64,000 nt of DNA from Sporocytophaga myxococcoides (GTDB lineage Bacteria; Bacteroidota; Bacteroidia; Cytophagales; Cytophagaceae), in assembly GCF_000775915.1 (NCBI RefSeq), contig NZ_BBLT01000001.1:806001-870000 (forward strand), given 5' to 3'. A program made the position numbers and the translations under genes. Position 1 is the first letter of the stretch; every line of letters begins with the position of its first letter. Under the pieces are notes generated by a model. The model saw only the letters and a list, made by a program, of their open reading frames with translations, was not told the DNA's origin and did not search any database. This document shows, piece after piece, positions 27,301-35,680 of this stretch.

Positions 27301-30085
27301 TAAAGGTATTTCTGTTATTTCCTTCGGGTAATAGCACTTTTGAGATCAGGAATTGAGGATCAAGAGTACCGTAAGTTTTACTTTTAAATGAAGTATCATA
27401 CCTTGCATTTTGAACATATGCATCATGTATAGGAGAATAAGAAGAAGTATCCTGATAAATTCTCTTAAATACTGCAGTGTATGTTGTATTGGTTAAAGGT
27501 GTATAGATGATCTGATCAGCGCTTCCTCCATGAACCCAATGATCAAATACATAAGGGATACCATTAACAGATTGAGGAGAAACAGGGCTGATTGAACGTT
27601 CTACTCCTTGCACTGAAAGGGTGGAATATGGAGTTGTTTTTGGTTGTCCGTCTATTTTTAACTGCAGGCCAGCTGGTTCAGTAGCCAGTGTAAGTGTAGA
27701 TTTTTTAGGGAAAATTTCAACATATGCAGTGTCGGTAAGCCCTAGATTATCTTTAACGATGAGTTTAATCCTGAACCATACATTGTCTTCTGTTTCCCCT
27801 GAAACAGGAATGGTAAATGTTCCACTTTTAATTCCATTTAAAGGAAGCCCATCGTGAACGTGTGTATTATGGTGAAAATCGAATAACCAAGTAAACGCAG
27901 AAGCAGGCAAGGCGCCATCCTCTGGGTCAGTACCAGAGCCGCTAAAAGTAATTACGTCTCCTCCCTTGTAAAGAGTCTCGTTTATAGGTGTTAAAATAGT
28001 TGCTACAGGCTTCGAGTTTTTCGGACCAACAGTAAGTATAGCAACGTTACTTGTTACTGAACCTGCTGAGTTACTTACTTTAACTGAATATTCACCTGCA
28101 TCTCCTGTTGTAGTTGCTGAAATTGTATATGTTGAAGAGTTGGCATTAGGAATGTTTACTCCGTTTTTCATCCATTGATATGTGAATGGTGATGTGCCTG
28201 TAATTGTTACAGAAAATGTGACAGGTTGAGTTTCGAAAATATTAGCGCTTTGAGGTTGGTTTACGATTTCAGGAGCAGAATTACCTGAATATATAATCTT
28301 GTATACAGCTTTATTGGATCTGCTGAGATAATATAAATTTCCGTCAGCTCCTGCGTCTATTGCAACCGGAGCTCCAGCTACATTGGCAGAAAATGTTTGC
28401 CTCTTGAAGTTGTTTTCTGGGTCAATGAAGTTTATCCAGTTGTTACAGTAATCCATAAAGAAATACTTGCCAATATATTTGGATGGATAGTTGGTGGATT
28501 GAGGGTTAAAGAATGTTCCTCCTGTAATGGCGCATCCAGTGCTATCCGTAGTAGTATGGCCATAAGCATATACAGGACTTGTAAAATTGGGATTAGTAGT
28601 TTTCCCCTCCGTAGTAGGCCAGCCGAAATTTTTTCCTCCTACAGTTACATCATTTATTTCCTCCCATGCATTTTCTCCCACATCATTTACATATATTTTA
28701 CCTGTTCCTGGTTGAATATCAAAAGTGAAAGGATTTCTAAGTCCATATGCCCAAACTCTTTTTCTCTTTTCAGAGCCTGTCGGAAAAGGATTGTCGGCAG
28801 GAGCGCTTCCATCTGGATTTATTCTCAGAATCTTACCAAAATAACTATCAAGGTCCTGTGACACGTGAGGGGTAACCTTTTGTTGATTATCTCCAGTTGC
28901 GATATAAAGTTTACCATCTTTTCCGAATGCCATTGCTCCGCCATTATGGCTGACAGACTGATCAGTTAGTGTTTCCAGCTCCAATAATATCAATTCACTA
29001 CCTGCAACAACTACATCTCCATTCAGTGTAAAACGACTCACCCTGTTATGGATCCCGCTGGAATTAACAGTATAGTATAAGTATATATAATTGTTTGTTA
29101 GAAAGTCAGGATCAAGAGCAAGGCCTATCAAGCCTCTTTCGCTATAGCTTCCAAACTGAGGCAGATAAACTGCTGTCTGAACAGTAACCGCAGGGGTAGA
29201 AAGTAAATTTCCATTTTTGATTATTCTGAGTTTCCCTTCCTGCTCGCAAACAAAGATTCTGCCATCGGGAGCACATACCATTACTGTTGGATTTGCAAGA
29301 TTTGAAGCAACAACAGAGTGAACAAAAGTGGCAGTTGGAGCAGAAGATTCAACCAGTGTCAATGTTCCGAATATATCCGCAGTTTTATAGGCAACGTTTT
29401 TATCAGGTCCTGTAACGATTTCAGATCCCATGAAATTATCTCGGGTTGAAGCTCCGTCATTATCGCAATAGGCGAGAGCAAGTCCCATCTTTTTATTTAC
29501 TGTGAGATTCGCTTTGGGATTGCTGGAAGCTCCATAAACAAAAGCATCAGTATAAACTGTAATAGCTACTTCCCAAGTATATACGTCTCCGTTTTTAGTC
29601 CATTTAACATTGACATGATCGTTGAAAAGGCGAGCGTTGCCATCAGTGCCAATATCCACAGCATCTAACAAGGTTGAAATATGATAAGCAAAGGCATTGT
29701 AGTTTTTTTCATGATCTCCACCGGATTTATCTTCGTCCAGGAGAACTTCAAAACAATCATCCTCCCAATAATTTACAAGCGGTGCAGCTGTTTTGTCGCT
29801 TAGTACATTATCTGTAATTTCACCTAAAATATAAAGTTTATCGGCATCCCAAGCAGCTTTAAATCTACCTGAAAAGTCTGCTGCTGTTGGTGTTGAGCCC
29901 AGCCAAGTCTGATCAATATAATACCAGTTTGCTAAAGCCCAGCATGCATCGTTCCCAACTCCATCTATAACCGGAGCGGTCTGAGCTTTTGGAGCTTCAT
30001 AATCTCTGGCGAAAGATAATTGTGAAAACAAGGTGATCAGCAATACCAGTCCCGTTTTTAATAAAAACTTTAATTGATGTGTCAT
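24374..30085 (-). CDS. Giant T9SS-secreted protein: CBM9-like, PQQ-type sugar dehydrogenase, Ig, DNRLRE, ten SprB repeats, sorting domain
   Basis: A 1903-residue extracellular multidomain protein. A signal peptide (about 1-26, ending LSFARD) leads to a CBM9-like domain (about 30-240, APVIDGVGNDACWALANWYY) and a glucose/sorbosone dehydrogenase-type propeller (about 255-600). In the propeller, ERGLIGLALDPDF, SHNGGAMAFGKDGKLYIATG and RNPFTFDIQPGTGKIYVNDV are diagnostic. Next come an Ig-like domain (about 600-690, YQWMKNGVNIPNANSSTYTI), a PKD-like and a Gly/Trp region (to about 870), a DNRLRE domain (about 875-1060), ten SprB repeats (about 1060-1815) and a type A sorting domain (from about 1835, ILVYPNPTSEKL). 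I chose ATG at 30085; an upstream TTG at 30127 would put 14 polar residues before the signal peptide. Likely role: cell-surface or released sugar oxidation combined with polysaccharide or surface binding (inferred). Confidence 0.88.
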   Translation of the reverse strand: MTHQLKFLLKTGLVLLITLFSQLSFARDYEAPKAQTAPVIDGVGNDACWALANWYYIDQTWLGSTPTAADFSGRFKAAWDADKLYILGEITDNVLSDKTAAPLVNYWEDDCFEVLLDEDKSGGDHEKNYNAFAYHISTLLDAVDIGTDGNARLFNDHVNVKWTKNGDVYTWEVAITVYTDAFVYGASSNPKANLTVNKKMGLALAYCDNDGASTRDNFMGSEIVTGPDKNVAYKTADIFGTLTLVESSAPTATFVHSVVASNLANPTVMVCAPDGRIFVCEQEGKLRIIKNGNLLSTPAVTVQTAVYLPQFGSYSERGLIGLALDPDFLTNNYIYLYYTVNSSGIHNRVSRFTLNGDVVVAGSELILLELETLTDQSVSHNGGAMAFGKDGKLYIATGDNQQKVTPHVSQDLDSYFGKILRINPDGSAPADNPFPTGSEKRKRVWAYGLRNPFTFDIQPGTGKIYVNDVGENAWEEINDVTVGGKNFGWPTTEGKTTNPNFTSPVYAYGHTTTDSTGCAITGGTFFNPQSTNYPSKYIGKYFFMDYCNNWINFIDPENNFKRQTFSANVAGAPVAIDAGADGNLYYLSRSNKAVYKIIYSGNSAPEIVNQPQSANIFETQPVTFSVTITGTSPFTYQWMKNGVNIPNANSSTYTISATTTGDAGEYSVKVSNSAGSVTSNVAILTVGPKNSKPVATILTPINETLYKGGDVITFSGSGTDPEDGALPASAFTWLFDFHHNTHVHDGLPLNGIKSGTFTIPVSGETEDNVWFRIKLIVKDNLGLTDTAYVEIFPKKSTLTLATEPAGLQLKIDGQPKTTPYSTLSVQGVERSISPVSPQSVNGIPYVFDHWVHGGSADQIIYTPLTNTTYTAVFKRIYQDTSSYSPIHDAYVQNARYDTSFKSKTYGTLDPQFLISKVLLPEGNNRNTFITFDISDYKDSILTAKLKLYGYIEETDTDKKSSIAVGVYTSPTNWTENTITWNNQPSISSVALDTTVVKGYTYNTYYWDVTNYIKSERAAGRSRITLVIKNIEQSFPRIYFNSKENTNGNGPKLEILAPCPGPALSATQTNATCYGGNNGTIAISATGGITPYQYSWTNASSTSSTATGLTAGEYRVTVTDSKGCYSTKTITITQPASIGISFVKTAPSCFGGNNGSAVATASNGNAPYTYAWSSPGGTTATANNLAAGVYTVTVTDAKNCKATSSVTITEPQKLEASSTKSDVSCFGGNNGSATVIPTGGTAGYTFSWSPSGGTTATASNLSTGTYICKITDAKSCFIEKSVTINGPSAALAATTTQKNVTCLDGSSGEATVVPTGGTSPYSYSWSPSGGTAAKAAGLSAGVYTCTITDANGCKIEKSVTITSPSTLQASSVQTDVSCFGKSDGSATVSATGGGGTYTYSWSPVTGSEASLSGIPAGNYTCTITDDLGCSVTKSVTINQPDAISAIAVTTNVSCFGAADGSATLIASGGTPAYTYSWAPSGGTGSAASDLAPRTYTVTIKDSKNCSATKSVVITQPLALEATTDVTNAKCFADNSGSIAVKVTGGTSPYNYNWNPPVVTGPNATSLFSGTYTVIVTDANGCKKEVKETIEQPQAMTINSIITSPSCEGKADGTITISSVLGGTTPFNYTWNNGSTGNSISDLESGSYSVLVQDGRGCTGVKDFTITEQQLISVSAIISNPVCSYDKNGSIELKVSGGAVPYQFEWNNGLSTEDISDLAPGNYTVVITDNQNCKATKSIELSSTSSKMTVTSVIENEGCPGAANGSISLAVSGGVPEYQYAWENQSSASSKLSNIQAGSFTYTVTDMLGCKTSSTLVVGNGVCTGIPGSIENVTEILVYPNPTSEKLTIETDLNIRSIIIRDNLGRIVHSLQSANQIELTNMSNGIYYMEIETDKGKSIRKISKE
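24640..26905 (-). repeat. Ten tandem SprB-type repeats within the giant gene
   Basis: Ten units of about 75 residues (225 bp). Each has the plan ...V.CFG..DGSA.V...GGT..Y.YSW....G......L..G.YT..ITD..GC......I..P, with one Cys in the N-terminal half and one in TD..GC. Units 2-6 are the most alike; units 8-10 have diverged. SprB of Flavobacterium johnsoniae, the mobile gliding adhesin, uses the same repeat family. Confidence 0.85.
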
Positions 30086-30254
30086 TGTGTTTTTAGAAAG
30101 AGAATTAGTTGATTTAAAGTCAATCAATTATAAATAAAGTCCAATTTAAGAATTTTAGCAGTCTTAATGAAATCAATTTATCGAAATGTAGTGTAGGGGG
30201 AAGCCAAATTGCTCCACACTATAACTTTGAAAAAAAAATAATCATTTTCAAGTT

Positions 30255-30292
30255 AAAAAAAAAGAGGCTGCCTATAATGGACAACCTCTTTT
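30255..30292 (-). terminator. Intrinsic terminator of the transketolase genes
   Basis: 8-bp arms AAAAGAGG / CCTCTTTT with a further GCC..GG pairing in the 17-nt loop, and a long T tract on the minus strand (A9 at 30255-30263), 24 nt past the stop at 30316. Confidence 0.75.
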
Positions 30293-30315
30293 CAAAACTT
30301 TCAAAACTTTTGAAG

Positions 30316-31293
30316 TTATACGCTTAAGGATTTCATTGCAGCCTTTCTCTCTACCACCTTCATTGCTGCTTTAACAATGTCATTTGCAGTTAATCCATAT
30401 TTTTCCATTAACTGATCCGGTGTTCCGCTTTCTCCAAAGCTATCATTTACCGCAACAATCTCAAGGGGTAAAGGATAATTTCTGGCAAGTACCTGAGCAA
30501 TACTTTCTCCCAAGCCACCACTAACCTGATGCTCTTCTGCAGAGACAGCGCATTTGGTTTTTTGAACAGACTTAAGAATAGCAGCAGTATCTAATGGCTT
30601 TATGGTATGGATATTAATAATTTCAGCATCAATTCCTTTCTGCTCAAGAATCTCTCCAGCTTTTATTGCTTCCCAAACCATATGACCTGTAGCAAAGATG
30701 GAAACATCCGCCCCTTCATTTAAAAGAAGTGCTTTTCCAATTTCAAACTTCTGATCTTTTGGAGTGAAATTTGGCACAGCAGGTCTTCCGAATCTTAGGT
30801 ATACCGGCCCATAATGATTAGCTATGGCAATGGTAGCAGCTTTAGTCTGATTAAAATCGCAGGGATTGATTACTACCATATGAGGTAGCATTTTCATCAT
30901 TCCGATATCTTCAAGAATCTGGTGCGTTGCGCCGTCTTCACCCAGTGTAAGTCCGGCGTGAGATGCACAGATTTTAACGTTTTTTTCAGAATACGATACT
31001 GATTGTCTTATCTGGTCAAACACTCTTCCTGTAGAGAAGTTTGCAAAAGTACCTGTATATGGGATTTTGCCTCCGATGGTTAATCCCGCAGCCAAACCTA
31101 TCATGTTGGCTTCTGCAATTCCAACCTGAAAAAAACGATCAGGAAATTCTTTAATAAAATCTCCCATTTTTAATGAACCTATAAGGTCGGCACAAAGAGC
31201 AACAACATTGGAGTTTAATCTTCCTGCTTCAACCAGTCCTACTCCAAATCCTGATCTTGTATCTATTTTTTCTTCGAATGTAAATTTCTTCAT
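30316..31293 (-). CDS. Transketolase, C-terminal subunit
   Basis: Second half of a split transketolase: the pyrimidine-binding and C-terminal domains (325 residues). The segment FFQVGIAEANMIGLAAGLT carries the glutamate that activates thiamine diphosphate. SHAGLTLGEDGATHQILEDI and the C-terminal SGGLGESIAQVLARNYPL are also typical. It forms a pair with the N-terminal subunit 32 nt upstream, and the two must assemble to make a working enzyme for the non-oxidative pentose phosphate pathway. Split transketolases are common in bacteria and archaea. Confidence 0.92.
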   Translation of the reverse strand: MKKFTFEEKIDTRSGFGVGLVEAGRLNSNVVALCADLIGSLKMGDFIKEFPDRFFQVGIAEANMIGLAAGLTIGGKIPYTGTFANFSTGRVFDQIRQSVSYSEKNVKICASHAGLTLGEDGATHQILEDIGMMKMLPHMVVINPCDFNQTKAATIAIANHYGPVYLRFGRPAVPNFTPKDQKFEIGKALLLNEGADVSIFATGHMVWEAIKAGEILEQKGIDAEIINIHTIKPLDTAAILKSVQKTKCAVSAEEHQVSGGLGESIAQVLARNYPLPLEIVAVNDSFGESGTPDQLMEKYGLTANDIVKAAMKVVERKAAMKSLSV

Positions 31294-31325
31294 TTTCTTA
31301 AGAGCAATAAAAATTTTAAGATGGA

Positions 31326-32195
31326 TTAATAATCGCCAAGAGTTTCCTCAAGTTGTGCAAGTGCCTTTGCCAGTTGTTCATCATTTGGAGCCGCACCATG
31401 CCATTTATGTGATCCCATCATATAATCAACACCATAGCCCATTTCGGTCTTCAATAAAATTGCAATTGGCTGACCTTGTCCTGTAAGTGATTTTGCTTTT
31501 TGAAGTGTTTCTATAATGGCTTCCATTTTATTGCCTTCTGCACATTCAAGAACTCTCCAGCCAAATGATTCATATTTAGCTTTGAGATCTCCCAGTGACA
31601 TCACTTTATCACAAGGTCCATCAATTTGTTGTCCATTGTAGTCTACTGCAGCAATTATGTTATCTACTTTGTGATGAGCAGCATACATTAAGGCTTCCCA
31701 AATCTGGCCTTCTTGTTGTTCTCCATCTCCCATTAGTACATAAACCAGTCTGTTATCTTTATTTAATTTCTTTGCTTGTGCAGCACCTACAGCTACTGAC
31801 AAACCTTGTCCAAGTGAACCGGAAGCGATCCTGATTCCTGGAAGATGCTCTTCTGTTGCAGGATGTCCTTGTAATCTGGAATTAAGTTTTCTGAAAGTTC
31901 CCAGCTCTGAAGCAGGGAAATAACCTGCTCTTGAAAGGACACTGTACCAAAGCGGTGAAATATGGCCGTTTGATAAGAAGAATAGGTCTTCATTTATCCC
32001 ATCCATATTAAATTGGGTATTATGCTTCATTTCTCTGAAATAAAGCGCAACAAGATAGTCTGCGCAACCAAGTGACCCGCCAGGGTGGCCTGAGCTGCAG
32101 CAATGTACCATTCTTACAATATCTCTTCTCACCTGTGAAGCAATTTTCTTCAGCTCCTCCACAGTGGTGGTCTTTTCGACATTTTCAATTAGCAT
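31326..32195 (-). CDS. Transketolase, N-terminal (thiamine-diphosphate-binding) subunit
   Basis: First half of the split enzyme, 289 residues. The cofactor motif begins at GDGEQQEGQIWEAL and ends at the AAVDYNGQQIDG segment (GDG...N plan). The N-terminal HCCSSGHPGGSLGCADYLVA and LSNGHISPLWYSVLSRAG contain the conserved His residues that contact the phosphate of the cofactor and substrate. The order N-subunit then C-subunit, with a 32-nt gap and a shared terminator, indicates a two-gene operon. Confidence 0.92.
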   Translation of the reverse strand: MLIENVEKTTTVEELKKIASQVRRDIVRMVHCCSSGHPGGSLGCADYLVALYFREMKHNTQFNMDGINEDLFFLSNGHISPLWYSVLSRAGYFPASELGTFRKLNSRLQGHPATEEHLPGIRIASGSLGQGLSVAVGAAQAKKLNKDNRLVYVLMGDGEQQEGQIWEALMYAAHHKVDNIIAAVDYNGQQIDGPCDKVMSLGDLKAKYESFGWRVLECAEGNKMEAIIETLQKAKSLTGQGQPIAILLKTEMGYGVDYMMGSHKWHGAAPNDEQLAKALAQLEETLGDY

Positions 32196-32426
32196 AAATG
32201 ATTGTTCCTGGTTTTATCCGATTTATTTTCTGAATAAGAGAATTCTCAAGTGAAAATCTTTTATCAAACTGCTAATTTAACAATTATTTTTTAGCAAATT
32301 TTAATTTTTATATGGGAGTGGTAGCAGGAATCAGATAAAACAAAAAATAAACAGGAAATGAGTTGGGGGGAGCTTATTAATGGTTTGAATTTTAGTAATT
32401 TAAATGTGTTGGAGAGGCAGAAATAA

Positions 32427-32458
32427 AAAGAGGCTGTACTTTAATATACAGCCTCTTT
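32427..32458 (-). terminator. Intrinsic terminator of the glycogen synthase gene
   Basis: Perfect 12-bp arms (AAAGAGGCTGTA / TACAGCCTCTTT) with an 8-nt loop, 7 nt past the stop codon on the minus strand. The AAAGAGGCTG core also occurs in the transketolase terminator at 30261. Confidence 0.85.
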
Positions 32459-32465
32459 AAAAAAA

Positions 32466-34262
32466 TTATAAATAATTTAAAGCAAGATCATAGGCCCGTT
32501 CATAGTATACAGACAAATTTTTCCAGTCAAATGTCTCAGACGAACTTTCAACCAGATTTCTTTGGGTGATCCTTTCTCTTCTAGCAAATTTAACAAATGA
32601 ATATAGCTGATCGGTAAGTTGATTTGCAGCCTCATCAAAGCTCTTGTATCTTCTGTTAACTACATAAAGTCCTTTTTCTTCATGTTGAGGAATGTTTGAA
32701 AGAATATAATCACCAAAACCGGAAAGATCACTCGTTACTGCAGGTACTCCGCTTGCAATAGACTCTAAAGGAGTATATCCCCATGGCTCATAATAACTTG
32801 GGAAAATTCCCAAATGACAACCTCTTACGAACTGACCGTATTCCATACCGAATAATGGGTTGGTTGGAGATATAAAGTCAGGATGATATACGATTTTTAC
32901 TCTGTCATACCAGTTGTTGACCAGATTGGCTGTCCTCAGGAAGCTCAGGATATCATCGTATTGATCATGAACTAAATTATGTGTCACTACAAATGGCAGG
33001 TGATTTGATTTCCAGGATTGAAGTGTTCTCCTTAATCTTAATCTCCAGTATTCGTCAACAAAATTATTAAGGTTTGGCATTGCGATGTCACCACTCGCTG
33101 CCGCTTCATTGAAAAGTCTTTCTCCTACCTGTTTTTCAATGGCTTTGCAATCTTGTCTGACTTCCTCCATTACCGCTCTGGATTGCAGTACCGATGGGTT
33201 TATAGAGTGATAAGGTTGTTTGGTAATAAAGAACATGACCACAGTCATATCCATATTTTCCTGTCTCATCCTCCAGTTTAGTCTGGCTAAGGCTTCCAGA
33301 GTTAGGTCAAAACCTTTGTTTTTGTATTCATATCTGCCAGACGTGAAGAAATATAGAGTTTTATCCAGATCAAAAGAATAACTGTGAAAAAAGTGCCCCA
33401 TGATAAATTGGTGTATCTTTTCTTTGTATTCCTTGTGAAGGTTTTGAAACTCATGAAGAGCGGTAAAACGTTCGATATTCAGACCGTTTGGCAATATGAG
33501 ATCAGGATTTCTGCCAAGCAATGAAGCACATTCTCTGGCAGTTACTTCACTTACTGTAGTAAATACATGTGCCCCATGGGCAGCAGCACGTTCTATTTTG
33601 ACAGAGGTTTCTATGTTAAAATTGACAGCTTCTTTTTCCCAGTCATAAAAGGGGAGATGGTCATAAAAATGAGCATCATTCATTGCCAGGTATCGGCCTA
33701 GAAGCGTTGCATGGGTTGTAAATACCGTGGTAGCCTGTAAGTTATCTCTTCTTATTGCCGGAATTGCAGTCCCTGCCATCCATTCATGGAAATGACCTAC
33801 GATTTTTTTCTCGGTTACAAGAGTAAGCTCAGCAAAATATAATTTAACTAAATGTCCAAATGCAATGACTTGATTTATAAGATCATCACCTTCAGGAGAA
33901 GAAATTCCATGGTGTTCCCATAAAATATACTTCACTTCATTCAGTTTATTGTATATACTAAAAGGATTTAAAAGTACAACTCTGGGTTTTCCAGAAACAA
34001 GCCAGTAGCCATAATGAACTTCATATCCGAAACTTCTGAGTTGCTTGGCAGCTTGATAAAATGGATCTTCTTCGTTTTCAACAGGTTCAAATTCAGCTGG
34101 CATTCTGCTATGGACGTATGGACCGATCAAACAATAGTTTTCATCCCACTTCTCAATCATGCTTGGGACCTTTGAACGAATGACGGTATATATTCCGCCC
34201 ACCTGATTGCAAACCTCCCAGGCAATCTCTACTAATAAGGTATCTGCATGTTTTTTATCCAT
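32466..34262 (-). CDS. GT3-type (eukaryotic-like) glycogen synthase
   Basis: A 598-residue GT-B glycosyltransferase resembling animal and fungal glycogen synthase (GT3), not the bacterial GlgA (GT5). The start LLVEIAWEVCNQVGGIYTVI carries the sugar-nucleotide loop. The segments GHFHEWMAGTAIPAIRRDNL and TTHATLLGRYLAMNDAHFYD are diagnostic of GT3. The C-terminal donor site shows IFPSYYEPWGYTPLESIASG with its E-x7-E spacing, followed by PAVTSDLSGFGDY. Reaction: alpha-1,4-glucan chain elongation, donor unproven here. It is transcribed alone, divergent from accA. Confidence 0.92.
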   Translation of the reverse strand: MDKKHADTLLVEIAWEVCNQVGGIYTVIRSKVPSMIEKWDENYCLIGPYVHSRMPAEFEPVENEEDPFYQAAKQLRSFGYEVHYGYWLVSGKPRVVLLNPFSIYNKLNEVKYILWEHHGISSPEGDDLINQVIAFGHLVKLYFAELTLVTEKKIVGHFHEWMAGTAIPAIRRDNLQATTVFTTHATLLGRYLAMNDAHFYDHLPFYDWEKEAVNFNIETSVKIERAAAHGAHVFTTVSEVTARECASLLGRNPDLILPNGLNIERFTALHEFQNLHKEYKEKIHQFIMGHFFHSYSFDLDKTLYFFTSGRYEYKNKGFDLTLEALARLNWRMRQENMDMTVVMFFITKQPYHSINPSVLQSRAVMEEVRQDCKAIEKQVGERLFNEAAASGDIAMPNLNNFVDEYWRLRLRRTLQSWKSNHLPFVVTHNLVHDQYDDILSFLRTANLVNNWYDRVKIVYHPDFISPTNPLFGMEYGQFVRGCHLGIFPSYYEPWGYTPLESIASGVPAVTSDLSGFGDYILSNIPQHEEKGLYVVNRRYKSFDEAANQLTDQLYSFVKFARRERITQRNLVESSSETFDWKNLSVYYERAYDLALNYL

Positions 34263-34310
34263 TCAACTACTACTTTAAAGTTTAAAATATGTTAGGTTAT
34301 TTAATTGTTT

Positions 34311-34318
34311 CAAAATTA
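34311..34318 (-). promoter_or_regulatory. -7 element (TAATTTTG) for glycogen synthase
   Basis: Exact TAnnTTTG on the minus strand, 48 nt before the ATG at 34262. No TTG at the normal -33 spacing, so weak on its own. Confidence 0.4.
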
Positions 34319-34586
34319 ATTTTAAAAAAGACATATGAAAATAAAAGCAACCTAATAGAACGAAAAAAAGGTATTTATGTTATAAATATTTTGTAAGTCC
34401 TATTGTTTTGTCTGGAATGTTATTAGTTCCTCAAACTCTTTGTGATGCAATCAAAAAAGCCTATAAATCATTTATTTGAAAAAAAAGTTTTTTTTTAATA
34501 AAATAAATTTTACATTATAACTATTTGGTTTTAAGGAGTTAGTATCTAAAGTTACATTGAGGTATATGTTCAGAAATTATATTTTC

Positions 34587-34594
34587 TAAATTTG
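34587..34594 (+). promoter_or_regulatory. -7 element (TAAATTTG) for accA
   Basis: Exact TAnnTTTG, 24 nt before the accA ATG. The nearest TTG (34557-34559) gives a 27-nt spacer, longer than usual. Confidence 0.5.
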
Positions 34595-34618
34595 CAGTAA
34601 TACTATTGTTAACAAAAT

Positions 34619-35566
34619 ATGTTATTGGACTTTGAAAAACCAATCGCGGAACTGGAAGCTAAGTTAATTGATATGAAGTTGCTGGCTCAGGAAAATAATG
34701 TTGATGTTTCCTCTGCGGTTAAATCTTTGGAAGAAAAAATCAAAACTTTGAAAAAAGAAACTTACTCTAATCTTACCAGATGGCAGAGAGTGCAATTGTC
34801 CAGACACCCGGACAGACCATATACACTCGATTATATCAATGCCATTGCTGATAAATTTATTGAGTTGCATGGGGATCGTTCAGTAAAAGACGATAAAGCT
34901 ATGGTTGGTGGACTTGCTCAGGTCGGCGATCATTCTGTAATGATTATTGGCCACCAAAAAGGAAGAAATACCAAACAAAGACAATTGAGAAACTTTGGAA
35001 TGGCTAACCCTGAAGGCTACAGAAAAGCCCTTCGCCTTATGAAAATGGCAGAAAAGTTTGATGTGCCTATTGTTACATTTATTGATACTCCCGGAGCTTT
35101 CCCTGGTCTTGAAGCAGAGGAAAGAGGCCAGGCCGAGGCTATAGCCAGAAATATTAAAGAGATGTTTCTGCTAAAAGTGCCGGTAATATGTATCATAATT
35201 GGTGAAGGAGCCTCAGGGGGAGCTTTAGGTATTGCAATTGGAGACAAGGTGTTAATGCTGGAAAATACCTGGTATTCGGTTATATCTCCGGAATCCTGTT
35301 CATCCATTTTATGGAGAAGCTGGGACTATAAAGAGCAGGCTGCTGAAGCTTTAAAACTTACAGCAACCGATATGCATAAAAATAAAATGGTTGATGATAT
35401 TATCAAAGAACCTCTTGGCGGCGCTCACGTAGACCCTGTTGGAACAGCTAAAAAAATCAGAAAAGTAATACTTGATAGCATAGATGAATTATCAAAGTTT
35501 TCATCTGAAGAAAGAATAGCTCAAAGAATTGAAAAATTTGGTGCAATGGGAGTCTTTGTTGAATAA
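34619..35566 (+). CDS. accA: Acetyl-CoA carboxylase carboxyltransferase subunit alpha
   Basis: Catalyses, with AccD, transfer of the carboxyl group from biotin to acetyl-CoA, the first step of fatty acid synthesis. The 315 residues have the normal length and layout: a helical N-terminal region ([20 protein letters not shown]), then the crotonase-fold core with [32 protein letters not shown] and [17 protein letters not shown]. The last two form the oxyanion and CoA pocket. It is monocistronic, with a -7 element just upstream and a strong terminator downstream. Confidence 0.97.
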   Translation: MLLDFEKPIAELEAKLIDMKLLAQENNVDVSSAVKSLEEKIKTLKKETYSNLTRWQRVQLSRHPDRPYTLDYINAIADKFIELHGDRSVKDDKAMVGGLAQVGDHSVMIIGHQKGRNTKQRQLRNFGMANPEGYRKALRLMKMAEKFDVPIVTFIDTPGAFPGLEAEERGQAEAIARNIKEMFLLKVPVICIIIGEGASGGALGIAIGDKVLMLENTWYSVISPESCSSILWRSWDYKEQAAEALKLTATDMHKNKMVDDIIKEPLGGAHVDPVGTAKKIRKVILDSIDELSKFSSEERIAQRIEKFGAMGVFVE

Positions 35567-35588
35567 TTCAATTTTCTGAAGAAATATT

Positions 35589-35629
35589 AAAAGCTGTTTA
35601 GGAAACAATTAGGACCTAAACAGCTTTTT
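35589..35629 (+). terminator. Intrinsic terminator of accA
   Basis: Perfect 14-bp arms (AAAAGCTGTTTAGG / CCTAAACAGCTTTT) with a 12-nt loop, then a T tract. Confidence 0.9.
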
Positions 35630-35680
35630 GTTTTTTATAAATATCCGATAAAATAACATTACTTTTTAGATCAATTATTC

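Larger units (their letters stand above)
34263..34618. other. Divergent intergenic region between glycogen synthase and accA
   Basis: 356 bp, very AT-rich, with long A and T runs (for example 34481-34498). It holds a -7 element for each direction (34311-34318 minus, 34587-34594 plus). I see no coding frame or RNA structure that stands out. Confidence 0.6.

Noticed and set aside
30086-30127. TTG start of the giant gene 14 codons upstream of the ATG
   Set aside because: It would place 14 polar residues before a clean signal peptide, and ATG at 30085 is a better start.
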